The notes beneath the pieces are model-generated. The model saw nothing but the letters and a program-made list of their open reading frames with translations. It did not search any database and was not told where the DNA came from. The position numbers and the translations under genes were made by a program. From Rhinopomastus cyanomelas (lineage: Eukaryota; Chordata; Aves; Bucerotiformes; Rhinopomastidae): a DNA stretch of 64,000 bases. Location: NCBI GenBank assembly GCA_013400115.1, contig VXBP01002355.1, positions 1-64,000 of the forward strand. Reading direction: 5' to 3'. Positions 50,345 through 62,243 of this stretch are shown here, one piece after another. How positions within the stretch are numbered: position 1 is the first letter of the stretch; every line of letters starts with the position of its first letter.

Positions 50345-51009
50345 CACCCTGAACTTCAGCTTCTGGAGCAGAAACACACATTTTTATATTTACTTGTTTT
50401 GTTTCCTCTAGTAATTATTCTTTATTTGAAAGCCAAAGCACTATCTCCTGACAACAACAACAACAAAGCCAAAAGCATACAGTATGGACACAAATCAAGA
50501 GTCAAACCCTCTTTCAGGTTTGCTCTAAAGACCACTCGTGCACTGGGTACAAAGTTGTGCATTTACTTTTTACTTTTTCATGAAGTTGCTCTGGAAATCA
50601 GACAGCCTACTAGCCTGACTCAAGTGACAATTACTCTGAAAGCTTCTGTATGTGGCTCTATCAGACCAAAAACTGATGTGAATAAGTCTGAAATCCTACC
50701 AGGTTCTCCAGTACCGCTCTTTCGTTACACAAACAGGAAAGCACTGCAGGGAAAAGTCATTGTAAAAATATACTACATTCCTAAAAACTCCTGGATGTTG
50801 GGTCAAAAAACTCCAGTTTTCACAAACATTATATAATCCCATTGTCAAGAGACAACAAAAATACTTAACCAGAACCACAATGCATATGGTCTTTTAAGAT
50901 TGAACTCATATCAGCAATTATCTATGGAGAAAATGGCTCTTTTCCTGCCAGAACCAAACATTCTGAAGACAGAGGATACAGAGAAAGCAGAGATGATGAA
51001 CACCTAACT
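50345..51009. other. Intergenic, no recognised gene
   Basis: Unique sequence with an (AAC)n-like stretch at 50451-50465. The open frame at 50399-50836 has no recognisable domain. Confidence 0.5.
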
Positions 51010-51475
51010 GTTCAAGAAGGACACAGAACTGCTGGAGAGAGTCCAGCACAGAGCCACAAAGATGATGAAGGGAGTAGAACACCTCCCTTATGAGGAAAGG
51101 CTGAGGGAGCTGGGTCTCCTTAGTTTGGAGGAGACTGAGGGGTGACCTCATTAATGTCAATAAATATGTGAAGGGTGGGTGTCAGGAGGACGGAGCCAGG
51201 CTCTGCTCAGTGTCATCTAATGATAGGACAAGGGGGTGTAAGCTGGAACATGCGAGGTTCCACATCAATATGAGAAGGAACTTCTTGACAGTGAAGGTGA
51301 CAGAGCATAGAATGGGCTGTCCAGGTGGGTTATGGAGTCTCCTTCTCTGAAGACATTTAAAACCTGCCTGGATGTGTTCCTGTGCAACTTGATACAGGTG
51401 ATCCTGCTGTGGCAGAGGGATTGGACTAGATTATCTTTGAAGGTCCTTTCCAATCCCTAATGTTCTGTCATTCTG
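51010..51475 (+). repeat. CR1 LINE, 5'-truncated copy
   Basis: It has the ORF2 end blocks LRELGLL, GGCQEDGARLCSV and RRNFLTVKVTEH. The 3' end reads GGTCCTTTCCAATCCCTAAT and TTCTGTCATTCTG. The ORF is broken. The copy lies just beyond the DCTD poly(A) site, antisense to DCTD. Confidence 0.93.
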
Positions 51476-51659
51476 CTGCTTCTCTCTCCTCTGTCCCACT
51501 GTCAGACCTGTATAAATCAAAAAGCTTCTACATATTAATTTAGGACAAAGGAAAAGATGTGCATTAGCTGCTTTAAGGGACATTGTATTAAAGTAATTTT
51601 TCAAGTTTCACCCTCCCCGATCCACATATGTTGAAATTCCTTCTGGCAGGAAGCCACAG

Positions 51660-52984
51660 ACCAATCCTGATGTGGAAAACAGTTTTAATAAGAAAAGAGA
51701 GCCAGAAATATCTTTATAAATGGACACATCTTATGATACATTACAATACTCCCCTCAGTAGCCAAATGTTTCATGAACATTAAACTTTATGTGATGTCAC
51801 AATCACACAAAATACACTTTGCATATGATTGCAAAAACAGCAGCACTCTGGAGCCAAGCACATAATACCATTATAATGTGTCTACTTCAATGTAGTGCAT
51901 TTTAATAAGACTTTAATAATACTGGTATGAAGCCAAATTACATAATGTCCCAAAATACGAAACAAAGCTTTGATAGACAAAAGAAAAGCTCACTGAAGTA
52001 GAACCACATTAAAAAACCCAAAACCAAAACAAACCAACACCAATGTTATCTAAACAAAACCATTAGGCATATTTAATTTTAAAAAATCAAATTAGAGAAA
52101 AGGAACTCTATTCCCACATCTCAAGATAAAATTAAAAAGGATATTATTTTAGGCAACATTTATGAAAACGAAGGTAATACACCAGCACTGGGAAACAAGC
52201 TAACACCATAATTACCTCTTTTGGCACAGACATGGAAACGAGCTATCTCCAGTTTCTCTCAAAGGACAAAAAAATGATTCAGTTACCTTACAGGTTTATT
52301 TTAAGGCTTAGCTATGTCGGGTTGTCTAGAAGAAGCTAGGACAAAAAAATTAATTTCCTTCTACATGGGAAAACCAACTTCAGGTAAGAGTACAAAAGGT
52401 AAAGAGCCAAATTATTTACTCCCTCCAGCCCCTCAAATTCTGGAATCTTAGCAAAAATAGTACGTGCAGAATATCGCACATTCTTAAGGCTATATAACCT
52501 TTTAAATGTTAGTATTATGCTGGCTGGAAGATTAGGATAACACTTTCTGTCATTTAGTAGGATCAGCTATTTAGATCCACATATCCAATAGAGAGATCAA
52601 CATATATTAGCATATTCCAACATAACACTGGTTACAGTAAGTACTAGTGGTAAATTGAGTCTAAATGAGTGCAGACAGCCAATCAGAGCACGTAGTGATG
52701 AATACAGCAGGAATTAGAACAGTTTCACATATATTATATTGTCTCATCTACACGTCATCTAGATTTTTTAAGCAGCTTCAATATGGCATTAAAAATTTTT
52801 AAATAGATTTAGATCCCATATGACAAGATGAAGTGACGGGGACATTTTATGCCCTGGATTTCTTAGAAGTCTACTTTAGCTACAGAAGCCATTAAAAAGT
52901 TGTAAGTAACTTCGAGATGAAAGGCATTAGCAGCTTTTTAGAGAAGGATAATCACATTCTTCTAGAGACTTAATGAGACTTAAA
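51660..52984 (-). other. DCTD: DCTD 3' UTR
   Basis: About 1.3 kb of AT-rich sequence after the DCTD stop codon, ending at a likely poly(A) site. No repeat is recognised inside it. The length is inferred from the poly(A) hexamer at 51689-51684, and shorter forms are possible. Confidence 0.55.
51684..51689 (-). terminator. DCTD: Poly(A) signal ATTAAA, DCTD
   Basis: The minus strand reads CTTATTAAAACTG; ATTAAA is the most common variant of AATAAA. Cleavage is expected 10-30 bases on, at about 51,660-51,675. Confidence 0.45.
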
Positions 52985-53063
52985 TCACAGAAGCTTTTGA
53001 CTTGGTCTGCTGTTAATTGAATCAAAGTCAATGATGATCTTGTTACACTTTGGCTTGAATTCC
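52985..53063 (-). CDS. DCTD: dCMP deaminase, last coding exon
   Basis: The acceptor on the minus strand is TTTTAG|GG (AG at 53065-53064). The first G completes an arginine codon begun in the exon at 55031. The exon then encodes EFKPKCNKIIIDFDSINSRP and SQKLL before a TGA at 52987-52985. This matches the C-terminus of vertebrate DCTD almost residue for residue (human ends SQKLQ). The segment is part of the small alpha/beta domain of the deaminase. It is too short to appear as a sizeable open frame. Confidence 0.95.
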
Positions 53064-53717
53064 CTAAAATAAAGAAACACACAGATATTAGTTTGTGAGT
53101 GGTTAAGACATTTTGCTTGCTTTAGCGCCAGGAACATTTTTGAAGGAAAAAAACCAACCAGAAAATAAACGCAAACCCCTCCTAGGAGTCACATAGTTTT
53201 CATCTCTGTGGGAGCCAATTATAGTGCACCACACTGAGAGAAACCTGGACAAGAAAGACTAAGACAAAAAAGACACATGGGGTGGGTTAGCCTGTACATT
53301 CTTCTGCTATTTGACTTCATACATTACCCAGGAGTCAAAGGACTTTTGACAACATACCTGCAGGTGGCAGCATCATGTCACCAGGGTTGGGATTTTTGTT
53401 CATATATTTTTCTAATATTTGTATATAAACTTACAGATACACCCCCCCCAATAAAAATATTTGCATATACTGTCCATGCATGATATACACATACATATAC
53501 GTACAGGATATTTGGAAAATATTTTGATAAACATTGACCATTTTTTTCCTGCCAAGTTTTCAAAGGACACTTTCAAACTTCGGCCCAGTATATTAAAATA
53601 TTTTTTGTGCTAGGGGGATGATCACATTATGCACCATCTGAGGGGAAAACCAAACTACTTAAGAGAGAATAATTTAAAATTTGTAACTTTAGATCAGTAA
53701 CAGTTTCCTTTTATTAT

Positions 53718-53803
53718 CATAGAATCATCAGGGATCAGAAGGGACCTCGAAAGATCATCTAGTCCAATCCCCCTGCCACAGGAGGATCACCTAGACCAAG
53801 TCT
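53718..53803 (-). repeat. CR1 LINE, 3' tail fragment
   Basis: The plus strand reads ATCATAGAATCATCAGGGAT, then AGAAGGGACCTCGAAAGATC and on to CACCTAGACCAAGTC, where it stops. It is only about 86 bp and in the same orientation as DCTD. Confidence 0.92.
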
Positions 53804-54661
53804 ATCATCAGAGCATCTGCTACAGCAATTAGCAAGGAAGGTATTTCGGGACCAAGCATATATTTTCCAGTCTACCAGTAAACAAAGGATTATGCAAATA
53901 GTGTATATTTAGTGCCTAATTAAGCTTTGCAGTTCAATTCAAGAGATTCATTACTTACCACCTACATCTTTAACAATCAATACAAGAATGAGTAGCAGCC
54001 AACACAAAAAAGCTCATGCTGCTGACCACAGAAACTCTCAATACTTGGTCCAGAATAGCAATCTGAAATGCAAGGAACACTTCACCCTGGAGGAGTTAAA
54101 AGATTTGACTTGCAAGAGGATTATTTATGCTTCCTTAGTCCAATAGTCTTAGTAGACAGGAAATACACTGAATTTTAAGCACTGCTGAGTTTTTTTCATG
54201 GCTGTTTCTTAGCCCAGTAGGTAACTTTCATCCTAGAATTTTATCTGTCAGAATTGTTACGTTTGCAAATTTTTTTGAAGTCTTTATATTTATATTAATA
54301 TTGTAAAATTCCAGCGTTGCAGAGCCTCCCCGACTGCATAATTAGCCTCACCCACAGCATGTTATTGCTATCAAACTAGCTCTGTCAGTGTCTTCAGAAA
54401 TCCCTCTTTTCAGATATTTTTCAGATTCTTATTACGCTAAGGCAAATATTCCAAGTTTTATTCTTTTCTCACATGAAAAGCTTCCCAAAAGACACCTACA
54501 GGCACCAACAATCAATTAGTGGTGGCTTGTGTGATATTCTCCTAAACTGACTACAACAAACTTCACTTTTCATTAAGGATTGGGTATGCCACAGAAAAAA
54601 ACCACCCTAGCAAAATATAACCCCAAAACAAACCACAACTGGTTGTTTTAGTCCAACTTAC

Positions 54662-54716
54662 GATCCTAGAATCATTCAGGTTGTAAGGGACTTTAGAAAA
54701 ACATCTAGTCTAATCT
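54662..54716 (-). repeat. CR1 LINE, older 3' tail fragment
   Basis: The plus strand reads CCTAGAATCATTCAGGTTGT and then AAGGGACTTTAGAAAAACATC and TAGTCTAATCT. This is a diverged CR1 terminus of about 55 bp. Confidence 0.7.
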
Positions 54717-55030
54717 AGACTCTCCTGAGTGCAACATAGCAAATAACCGTTGTAGCCACGATTTCACTTGCAATGCAGGAACGACACATATTCCAAATGG
54801 ACCATTGTCTCATGCCAATGTTGTGAACTTGAACTATACGCAAGGCAAAAGGAATGCTGCAATGATCTGTCAGTCCAGTGTCTACTGTAGACATACACAG
54901 CAAGCCATCTACAAACACCGGCAAAGAATAAAACACTGCACAATGCAAAGAAAATTGTTTGCTCTGAAGATTGTCTTTCACACATAATTTTCTTCCTTTT
55001 CAAAATAAAGTTAATCCAAAGTTCTGTTAC

Positions 55031-55127
55031 CTGTATCTAATGCCTGCTAAATCAAACATCCGCCGTGCAGCCGTCATTTCTGTAGTGTCATGGTATTTGT
55101 CCGACATGAAAATAACTTCCTTTATGC
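55031..55127 (-). CDS. DCTD: dCMP deaminase, internal coding exon
   Basis: This 97 bp exon has acceptor CTTTTAG|GC (AG at 55129-55128) and donor ACAG|GTAACA (GT at 55030-55029). It is phase-compatible with both neighbours. It encodes GIKEVIFMSDKYHDTTEMTA then ARRMFDLAGIRYR, matching the DCTD segment after the second zinc-binding motif. Compared with human (HDSDEATAARLLFNMAG) the helix differs as expected for a bird orthologue. In the family this segment contributes to the hexamer interface and allosteric dCTP/dTTP regulation. Confidence 0.96.
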
Positions 55128-56666
55128 CTAAAAGAGGCGCATAGAAAATCAGTCACGCTGCAAAGAAATTTTGAAAAGAGAACATCTAGTGCAGATAATC
55201 AGAAAAAGTAGCATTCACCCACATGCTCTGGAATGCCTTGGTACACCTCTACTCCCAAAATACTATATGTTAACTTGAGAATAAGGCTATGTAAGTTAGA
55301 GCTGTTTTGGAAGACACAGTTCTTTCAAAAACACTGGAAGATGTTTTTGTCCATTTCCACCTAAGTTTCAGTCAGGAAACCAGAACAAAAAACTTGTAGG
55401 CAAAACCACAAGACAGACACTAGAAATTAGGTATGTTTTCAAAATAATTGAAAACTTCTTTTTGTACCTTTGCAACATAGTTAAAATTTCCCACAGCGAA
55501 TATAAAACCCTAACCCTATTACCCTTACAAATGCAAAGCTACAAAAGGATGGGGTTATTTCTTTTGATAAATAAATCCCAATCCCAGGTCCAAATTCCCA
55601 TAAATGTGCGCTGTGTTAAATTGTTGCATGTTCTACGCCTAAAGTACTTGGGGAGGGGAGAAGCGTAAAGACTGATCCAAGAGCATTCAAAAACATTTCA
55701 GAACCTACCAACATCTTACTGTATTTACCAGACAACAAAAATACCAATAAATTGCAATTTAGTGCTGACCTAAGTGCATGAAGAAAAGGATGCTTGAGTA
55801 CAGTGAGAACAAGCAGCCCCATCTACCTTGAAGACCATTTGATGTTGATTATCTACAAATAACGGAAAAGTGGCCTAAATACAGAATACCACCACCTTTC
55901 CCCCTTCACTTCTCCATTACACTTTGCAGACCAAACTAAAGAAGCCATCTGTTTGCTGTTTTCTTCTCAGACTCCTGTGGCCATTCATGTTGACATAAAC
56001 TCCCCAGAAGAGCAATCCATCTAGGATTGCAAGACTTCCCTCAACGGGCAAAACACAAGCTGCATTAAGCAGAGATTTTTACAGATCTGAAGCCTACAGC
56101 AGATACTGCCTAATACGAAAAAAGGAGACACATTTAGGCCAGCACACTTGCAGCAGTGGCACAGATTTATAACAATTGTAATGAAAGACATAATTAAAGT
56201 AGGATCATACAAGTCTTATGACATTTATGAGCAAAGATATTTTAACATCTTCAAATATCTACCATGCATCACATTCAAATTAAAATTTCATGTATATACT
56301 CCCAGCAGACCTTTTGTCATGCAGAAGTTTATTTCTTTCTGCCCTACTCTATTCAATGTGTCAGAGCACAGTAAAATTGACAGTAATTATATGCAAAGCC
56401 TGTGTTGTTCTTTGGCAGCTCCTGGTCTAAGAAGTTACAAATCTAAATTAGAAGCACGCTTAGAATCACAGAAGATGCAATTAGCACTGGAAAAATTTGG
56501 CACCATTCAGATGCAAAAAAACCCCACAAGTAGCATCGTATGAAGCTGACAGTGCAATTAATTTAGATCTAACAACAGCAATTTACCATCAAATACATCC
56601 ATGATAAGATACCAATGAACAGGCGGCTCTGCAACCCTGACAAATCAGGCTGGCGCTACTCCTTAC
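55128..56666 (-). other. DCTD: DCTD intron
   Basis: This 1,539 bp GT-AG intron holds AT-rich unique sequence with no repeat recognised. Confidence 0.9.
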
Positions 56667-56783
56667 CTGCCTGAATGATGAGCTTTGCACATTCGTTACA
56701 TGGAAATAAGGCAACATACATGCTGCAGCCTTTCACATCAGCAGAGTTTTTGTTCATGATGGCATTCAATTCGGCATGGCACA
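56667..56783 (-). CDS. DCTD: dCMP deaminase, exon with the zinc-binding catalytic motifs
   Basis: This 117 bp exon has acceptor AAATCAG|TG (AG at 56785-56784) and donor GCAG|GTAAGG (GT at 56666-56665). It encodes (V)[18 protein letters not shown] then [24 protein letters not shown] supplies the zinc-binding histidine and the catalytic glutamate. PCNEC supplies the two zinc-binding cysteines. Together they are the cytidine/deoxycytidylate deaminase signature. DCTD converts dCMP to dUMP in the cytosol, feeding thymidylate synthase. All catalytic residues in this exon are intact, so the gene looks functional. Exons for about the first 82 residues were not found before 64,000. Confidence 0.97.
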
Positions 56784-59700
56784 CTGATTTAAAGGGAAAA
56801 AAAGAAACAACTCATAATCCTGTTCATTAAAATAAATCGGTCAAACTATAAGTGTTACAATACAACTGCTTCTATCCTTTCCAAGGCAAACAGCTTGCAC
56901 AGCTTGTCATAAAGGGCAGGGAAAGAAATAAAAGCAGAAATACCAAGATCAATGAAGGTCAATTATTCTGACCAGACTGTCGATTAGTAATGTTATCATT
57001 AAGCACATTAGCACTGCCATTTTGCTAACACCTATTGCAGGCAAGAAAGCCGTAGGCTGTGGGCCAAGTCGTAACCACCCTAAGCGAAGCAATGTCTCAC
57101 AGCTTCACAATTTCTCTGGAGTATCTAATTGCCAGTATAAAACAGCTCATTTATGTGTTTACATGCACAGATAGAACAGTCTCATGGTTGTAAGAGCACG
57201 CTGTGTGCTCTTAAGGGCAGGAGAATCACAAAGTAAAACCAGCAGCTCTGTCCTCTGGGTCTTGGAACAGCTCAGCACTGCTGCAGGATTTTTTCACCCC
57301 AAGAACACACAAGACACACTCAACTATAAAAATGTCCCAGGCTTTAATATTAAAGTGAGTTTACTGCTCATTAAAAGACTTCCCAACCAGGAAAACAAAG
57401 TCCTCTCTATCTCCGTGGATTAGAGATAGGCCACGTAAGAACAGAGTAGTCTGCCTTATTTCCACCATAACACAACAGCTCTTTCTGGACAGATCGCACC
57501 TTAGTGTTTAAGTTTTTATGCTGTACACATCAGCACGTTATCATGTGTGTTACCTGCACTGTGTACTGTTTCTGTGTCAGCCACCATGAAGCACTGAAAA
57601 AGAACATTAGGATCTCTGCAAGAACTTCCTGTTTACTCCTAGGAATGACAGCAAGTTGCATAATTTATATTCCTACCTACTAAGGAACTGCCTGCTGCCC
57701 TGACACTTCATAAATAGGTGCTGAAGTGTGGTATGGACTTGAGATCCTGAGAGAGACCTGCATGTGCCGACATTAAGAGTTTTTCCATTGCTTGTTTTGA
57801 AGAATGGATGAAAATAGTTTCCCCCTCCCTTGCACACACACAAAAATTAAACCAGGTAAAGTTTCATAGTCCAAGTCCATAGTGTATTTGCTATTCTATA
57901 CTGACCTCTGTGTGAATGATCTCACCACAGACTGCGTACAGCACCTTCAACATATGGGAATCCTTACTGAATGGAAATGTTTTGTGTATGTGCTAAGTGT
58001 CTACACTGAATTCTCTGTATAACAGCTAATATACAACAAATTTACAGCCTAACTTAAAGCACACAAGTTTGCCCATGTAGACGAGTCAAAAAGAACAAGT
58101 ATTTGCTAAATAAAGCTCACAATCAACTTCTACAAGCAGTCCCCAGAATCACCAGGATTCTGGGGGGGAATCTGGGGGAGACCAGACACCATGCCAGTCT
58201 CTACATACCCTCTCAGAATCAGTAAAGTCAAACACCACCATAAGAAAAAAAGGGAAATTGACTGAAGAAACACACTCTAGCACCACCACATTCAAGTTTT
58301 GATTACTATTACTGTTTCTATTGTAACTATCGCTGGATCACGCTGTATTTTAAACACGCCACTAAGTGTACGTGACACACAACTATACCCATACATTTAG
58401 ATAACCAGAAAATACATTTAACTCCAAGTATATTACTGCACCAATCTCATGTAGCTTTCACAAAAAACAGTCAGAGAATTATGTTTCTGGGACTTCAGAG
58501 GATTGAGTAAAAAGAAGTGCAATTATTTCCACAGTTAGAACTAGGTTGTATCAACATAACAGAAATATAACTTCTAAGTTTCTTTGAACAATATACTTGT
58601 GTTCCAGGCAGCAGTCTAAAATATGGAAAGCCTGCAGAAAAAAGGACAGGGGAATGTTTTCAAATGCACACAGAACTCAAAAAAAATCCTAATTCCTTCA
58701 GCAAATATTTTTACTTCACTAGAACTTAGAAATCTTCAGCCATAAAAACAGACAAGTTTCATTATTAGTACCGCAACAAGCTTCCTGACTGCACTGATGA
58801 GAAAAAAAGGCTCTTTCAGCAGCAGACTTGTACAAGCTTTCAAGAACAACCCTCTTCCCAAGCAAAAACAAGTTCAGGCCAAAAATAACTTAAAAATAAT
58901 CAGCTAGAGCAAGGGGAAAAGAGAAATGCTGCCTCCTGATCACAACACAATCTGAAGAACATTTACAGCTCTGCAGTGTAGATAAAGGCACGGAGACAGT
59001 AAAAAGAAACAAAGACTAAACCATTCCAAAACAAAAAGTACTGTGGTCAACAAACTCAGCAGAATTTAGTTTCAAAACCAGAAGGAGGTAGTGGTTTTTC
59101 TTGCACACTAACCACACACTGCAGAAAGGAGACCAGGACAGTAAGTTTGCATTGATTCCAGATCCTGTATGTCTTCATCTCAGTCCATTGGGTTACTAAA
59201 CACAAAAGTATTTTGGCTCAGTTGTTGGCATCTGGGAGAATATTCTGAGGAACTATCATTACATTTGTCTTTTACACATTACCATGGGTATCAGCTACCG
59301 GCTCCTGTAAGTAATTTAATGCTAGATGATCCTCAAGACAATATAGGCATCAGACAAGTATTTTTAGGTTTTGCCCCATCACTCTTCTTTCCCTCTCTCA
59401 TAGTCTCCACTCTCTGGCAGACAGGCATTGCCTGTTAACCAATTTCTAGGTAAGATTATCTGGTCTCCCTAGATTATTCTTATAGACCTCTCTAGCTTTC
59501 TACAGAGCAGAAAGAAAGACACAACAAATCCAGGAATCCATAATCCCTCATTAATAACAAAGGAGTTTGCATTTAGCGTGTTACAAACTTTTGTAACCTG
59601 TTAAGAGCTTCTACTGGTAGCTGTATACTGCTCTTTCTCAGACCAGAAGCTAACCTTAAAATAACTTTTCACAGGTGCATAGTATTCAGAACTCTGAAAA

Positions 59701-60190
59701 CTGTGTATTTAAATAGAGTAGTAAAGGTAAGAATTTTTACAATATCCCTATGGGGGAGCCACAGTGATTTTTTAAAAGAAAAAAAAAAAAATTCACATAG
59801 AACCAACATAACATGAAGTCTGCAACATTGGTTTCCACTCTGTGAAAGTAGCATGAAAAGTATTCTTGAAAGGCTGCATTAGCACAAGAAATAACTGCAC
59901 AATATGAAGTTAGTATGTGCTCTGACAGTCTCACTGCCTGCTACTATATTCATCAGATGAAAAGAAAAAAAAAAAATACAGGAGAGGAAGAACTGCTTCA
60001 TTACTGGTAGTATTAATTACTAACATTTGTATCTTTTCTTATTACATACTTCTTTGTCTTGCATGTATGAGGTAGCAGTCATCCTTAAGCCCACATGTGA
60101 ATAAGACACTCCTAAATACCCTATTAATTGTAATTTTTGAGGGGTAACCACATCACAGGTTGCACAGTGCGAAGTAGTCTTCCCATCTCT
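56784..60190 (-). other. DCTD: DCTD intron (inferred), unique part
   Basis: The sequence upstream of the catalytic exon is AT-rich. I searched it by eye for the preceding DCTD exon (PWRR...YPYV region) and did not find it, so it is inferred to be intron running past the window end. It contains a possible cryptic exon (57554-57593), a CA run near 57834 and A-rich runs near 59779 and 59967. Confidence 0.7.
57554..57593 (-). other. Possible cryptic or alternative DCTD exon
   Basis: On the minus strand a 40-nt segment lies between GTTCTTTTTCAG and a GCAG|GTAACA donor. It contains an ATG, and its end phase fits the next DCTD exon, giving MVADTETVHSAV joined to CHAEL. Nothing in known DCTD proteins matches the peptide, so this is a weak candidate and may be chance. 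Confidence 0.12.
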
Positions 60191-60228
60191 TTCAGGGCCC
60201 CTTCCAATCCCTAATGATTCTATGATCT
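60191..60228 (+). repeat. CR1 LINE, minimal 3' tail
   Basis: Only the terminal block CCCCTTCCAATCCCTAATGA and TTCTATGATC is present, the last 38 bp or so of the same subfamily as its neighbours. Confidence 0.8.
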
Positions 60229-60613
60229 ACTAAAAATTTTCTGACCAGTGATTTTACAAGAACCGTAGCACTAGTTGAAGACTTGATTATTATTTAAGGG
60301 CTTATATGCTTGTTGAAGATCTTGAAGTAGGGACCACCATAACTATCTTTTATCAAAGAAGGGGGTGAGGGGCTGAGGGAAGTGATCTTTCTGTGTGACT
60401 AATCATTATCTAAGAATTTTGCAAAACTAATACTTTCAAAAGAATACATTTTATGCTGCAAGTTTTAACCTTATTAACACAAGGTTTTATACTGACAAAT
60501 AAGCCAACTTGCCTGATACAGGTTCCTGAAACAGATGTAGAGTAGACAACAGCACAGCATTCTTTAATATAAACCTGGCACAGAAATGGATAAAGGAAAT
60601 TAATTCTGTAATT

Positions 60614-61575
60614 TCACAGAATCACAGAACATTAGGGATGGGAAGAGACCTCGAAAGATCATCTAGTCCAATCCCCCTGACACAGCAGGATCACCTAGAC
60701 CAAGTTACATAGGAACATATTCAGGCAGGCTTTAAACATCTCCAGAGAAGGAGACTCCACAGGCCCCTGGGCAGCCCCTTCCAGTGCTCTGTCACCCTCA
60801 TTGTGAAGAAGTTCCTTCTCATATTGATGTGGAACCTCCTATGTTCCAGCTTAGACCCACTGCCCCTTGTCCTATCACTAGATGACAGTGAGAAGAGCCC
60901 GGCTCCATCCTCCTGACACCCATCCTTCACATACTTATCAACCTATACTGGAACCCTGGTTTTTTCTTGCCCAGAAGCCAGACTCCACATTCGCCCTTGT
61001 TATATTTCACTAAATTTCTCTCTGCCCAGCTCTCCAGCCTGTCCAGATCTTGCTGAATGACAGCACTGTCTGCTGGGGTGTCGGCAACACCACCCAGCTT
61101 TGTGTCATCAGCAAACTTGCTGACAGTGCACCCAAATCCCTCATCCAAGTCATTAATGAATAGATTGAATAGTACTGGCCCCAGTACAGACCCTTGGGGG
61201 ACTCCACTAGATACAGGCCTCGAACTAGACTCTGTCCCATTGACCACTACTCTCTGGTTTCTATCCTGCAGTCAGTTCATAATCCACCTCACTACCCAAT
61301 CATCTAGACCTCACTGCCTTATTTTTTGGCTGTGAGGATGTTGTGGGAGATAGTGTTAAATGCCTCACTGAAGTCAAGACAGGCTACATCCACTGCTTTG
61401 CCATCATCTATCCACCTGCTTATGCCTCATAAAAGGCTATCAGGTTGGTCAAGCATGACTTCCTTTTGGTGAAACCATGCTGACTATCCCTAATGACCCT
61501 CTTGTCCTTGATATGCCTAGAGATAGCACCAAGGATAAATTGTTCCATCACCCATTTCTAGTCTTCTCCTAGAAT
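60614..61575 (-). repeat. CR1 LINE with RT fragment joined to the 3' end (internal deletion)
   Basis: The tail on the plus strand is TTTCACAGAATCACAGAAC. The minus strand starts in the RT (about 61575) and passes through GVPQGSVLGPVLFNLFINDL and the intact catalytic box KFADDTKLGG. At about 60930-60955 it jumps to MKDGCQEDGAGLFSLSSSDR, the ORF2 end. The sequence between the RT thumb and the ORF2 end is missing. Confidence 0.92.
60927..61247 (-). pseudogene. CR1 ORF2 reverse transcriptase fragment
   Basis: A 106-residue open frame with GVPQGSVLGPVLFN and the FADD catalytic box intact, then DLDRLESWAERNLVKYNKGE. The fragment is cut at both ends: stops lie upstream, and the deletion junction follows GKKKPGFQYRLIS. 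It is not functional alone. Confidence 0.88.
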
Positions 61576-61830
61576 CTTCACTTTTGTGTGTTTAACACTT
61601 GTCTATGCCATCTTTGTCCAAACTCCACCTACAAGTTATCACACAAGTCATATACTTGCAGGACCTGATGACATTGTAAGGATCAAGAAGCAACCATAAT
61701 AATATTGAAAGGAAAGTGCTCTGGAGTGAAAGCCACTGGAGATGATGGCTGATGCAAATGGAAATTGTAGAGTGACATAAATCTTTTCTCAGCCTTTGTG
61801 AAAGCATGGGAATGGATGTAGGTCACTGTA

Positions 61831-62243
61831 GGTCACCTCCCTTACGAGAAGAGGTTGAGGGACCTGGGTCTCTTCAGCTTGGAAAAGAGGAGACTGAGGG
61901 GTGACCTCATTAATGTCTATAATTATTTGAAGGGTGGATGGATCAAGATCAGGAGGATGAAGCCAGGCTCTGCTCAATGTCATCTAGTGATAGGACAAGG
62001 GGCAATGGTTGTAAGCTGGAACATAGGAGGTTCCACATCAGTATGAGAAGGAACTTCTTCACAGTGAGGGTGACTGAGCATTCCAACAGGCTGCCCAGGG
62101 TGGTTGTTGAGTCTCCTTCTCTGGAGACGTCTGAGACCTGCCTGGATGTGTTCCTGTGTGACTTGGTCTAGGTGATCCTGCTGTGTCAGCAGGATTGGAC
62201 TAGATGATCTTTCGAGGTCCCTTCCAATCCCTAATGATTCTGC
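61831..62243 (+). repeat. CR1 LINE, 5'-truncated copy, inverted relative to its neighbour
   Basis: It covers the ORF2 end (LRDLGLFSLEKRRLRGDLIN, YNYLKGG). A small insertion creates GGATGGATCAAGATCAGGAGG in place of the usual GGTGTCAGGAGG. It ends TCCCTAATGATTCTGC. It is very similar, in inverted orientation, to 60614-60930. Confidence 0.94.

Larger units (their letters stand above)
53064..55030 (-). other. DCTD: Last DCTD intron
   Basis: This 1,967 bp GT-AG intron contains two CR1 tail fragments (53718-53803 and 54662-54716) and a C8 run near 53440. Nothing else is recognised. Confidence 0.9.

Noticed and set aside
57930..57980. Missing DCTD exon ending in the PY-V segment, suggested by a CCATATG word on the minus strand
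   Set aside because: There is no donor GT at the required position and the preceding codons do not read as DCTD.
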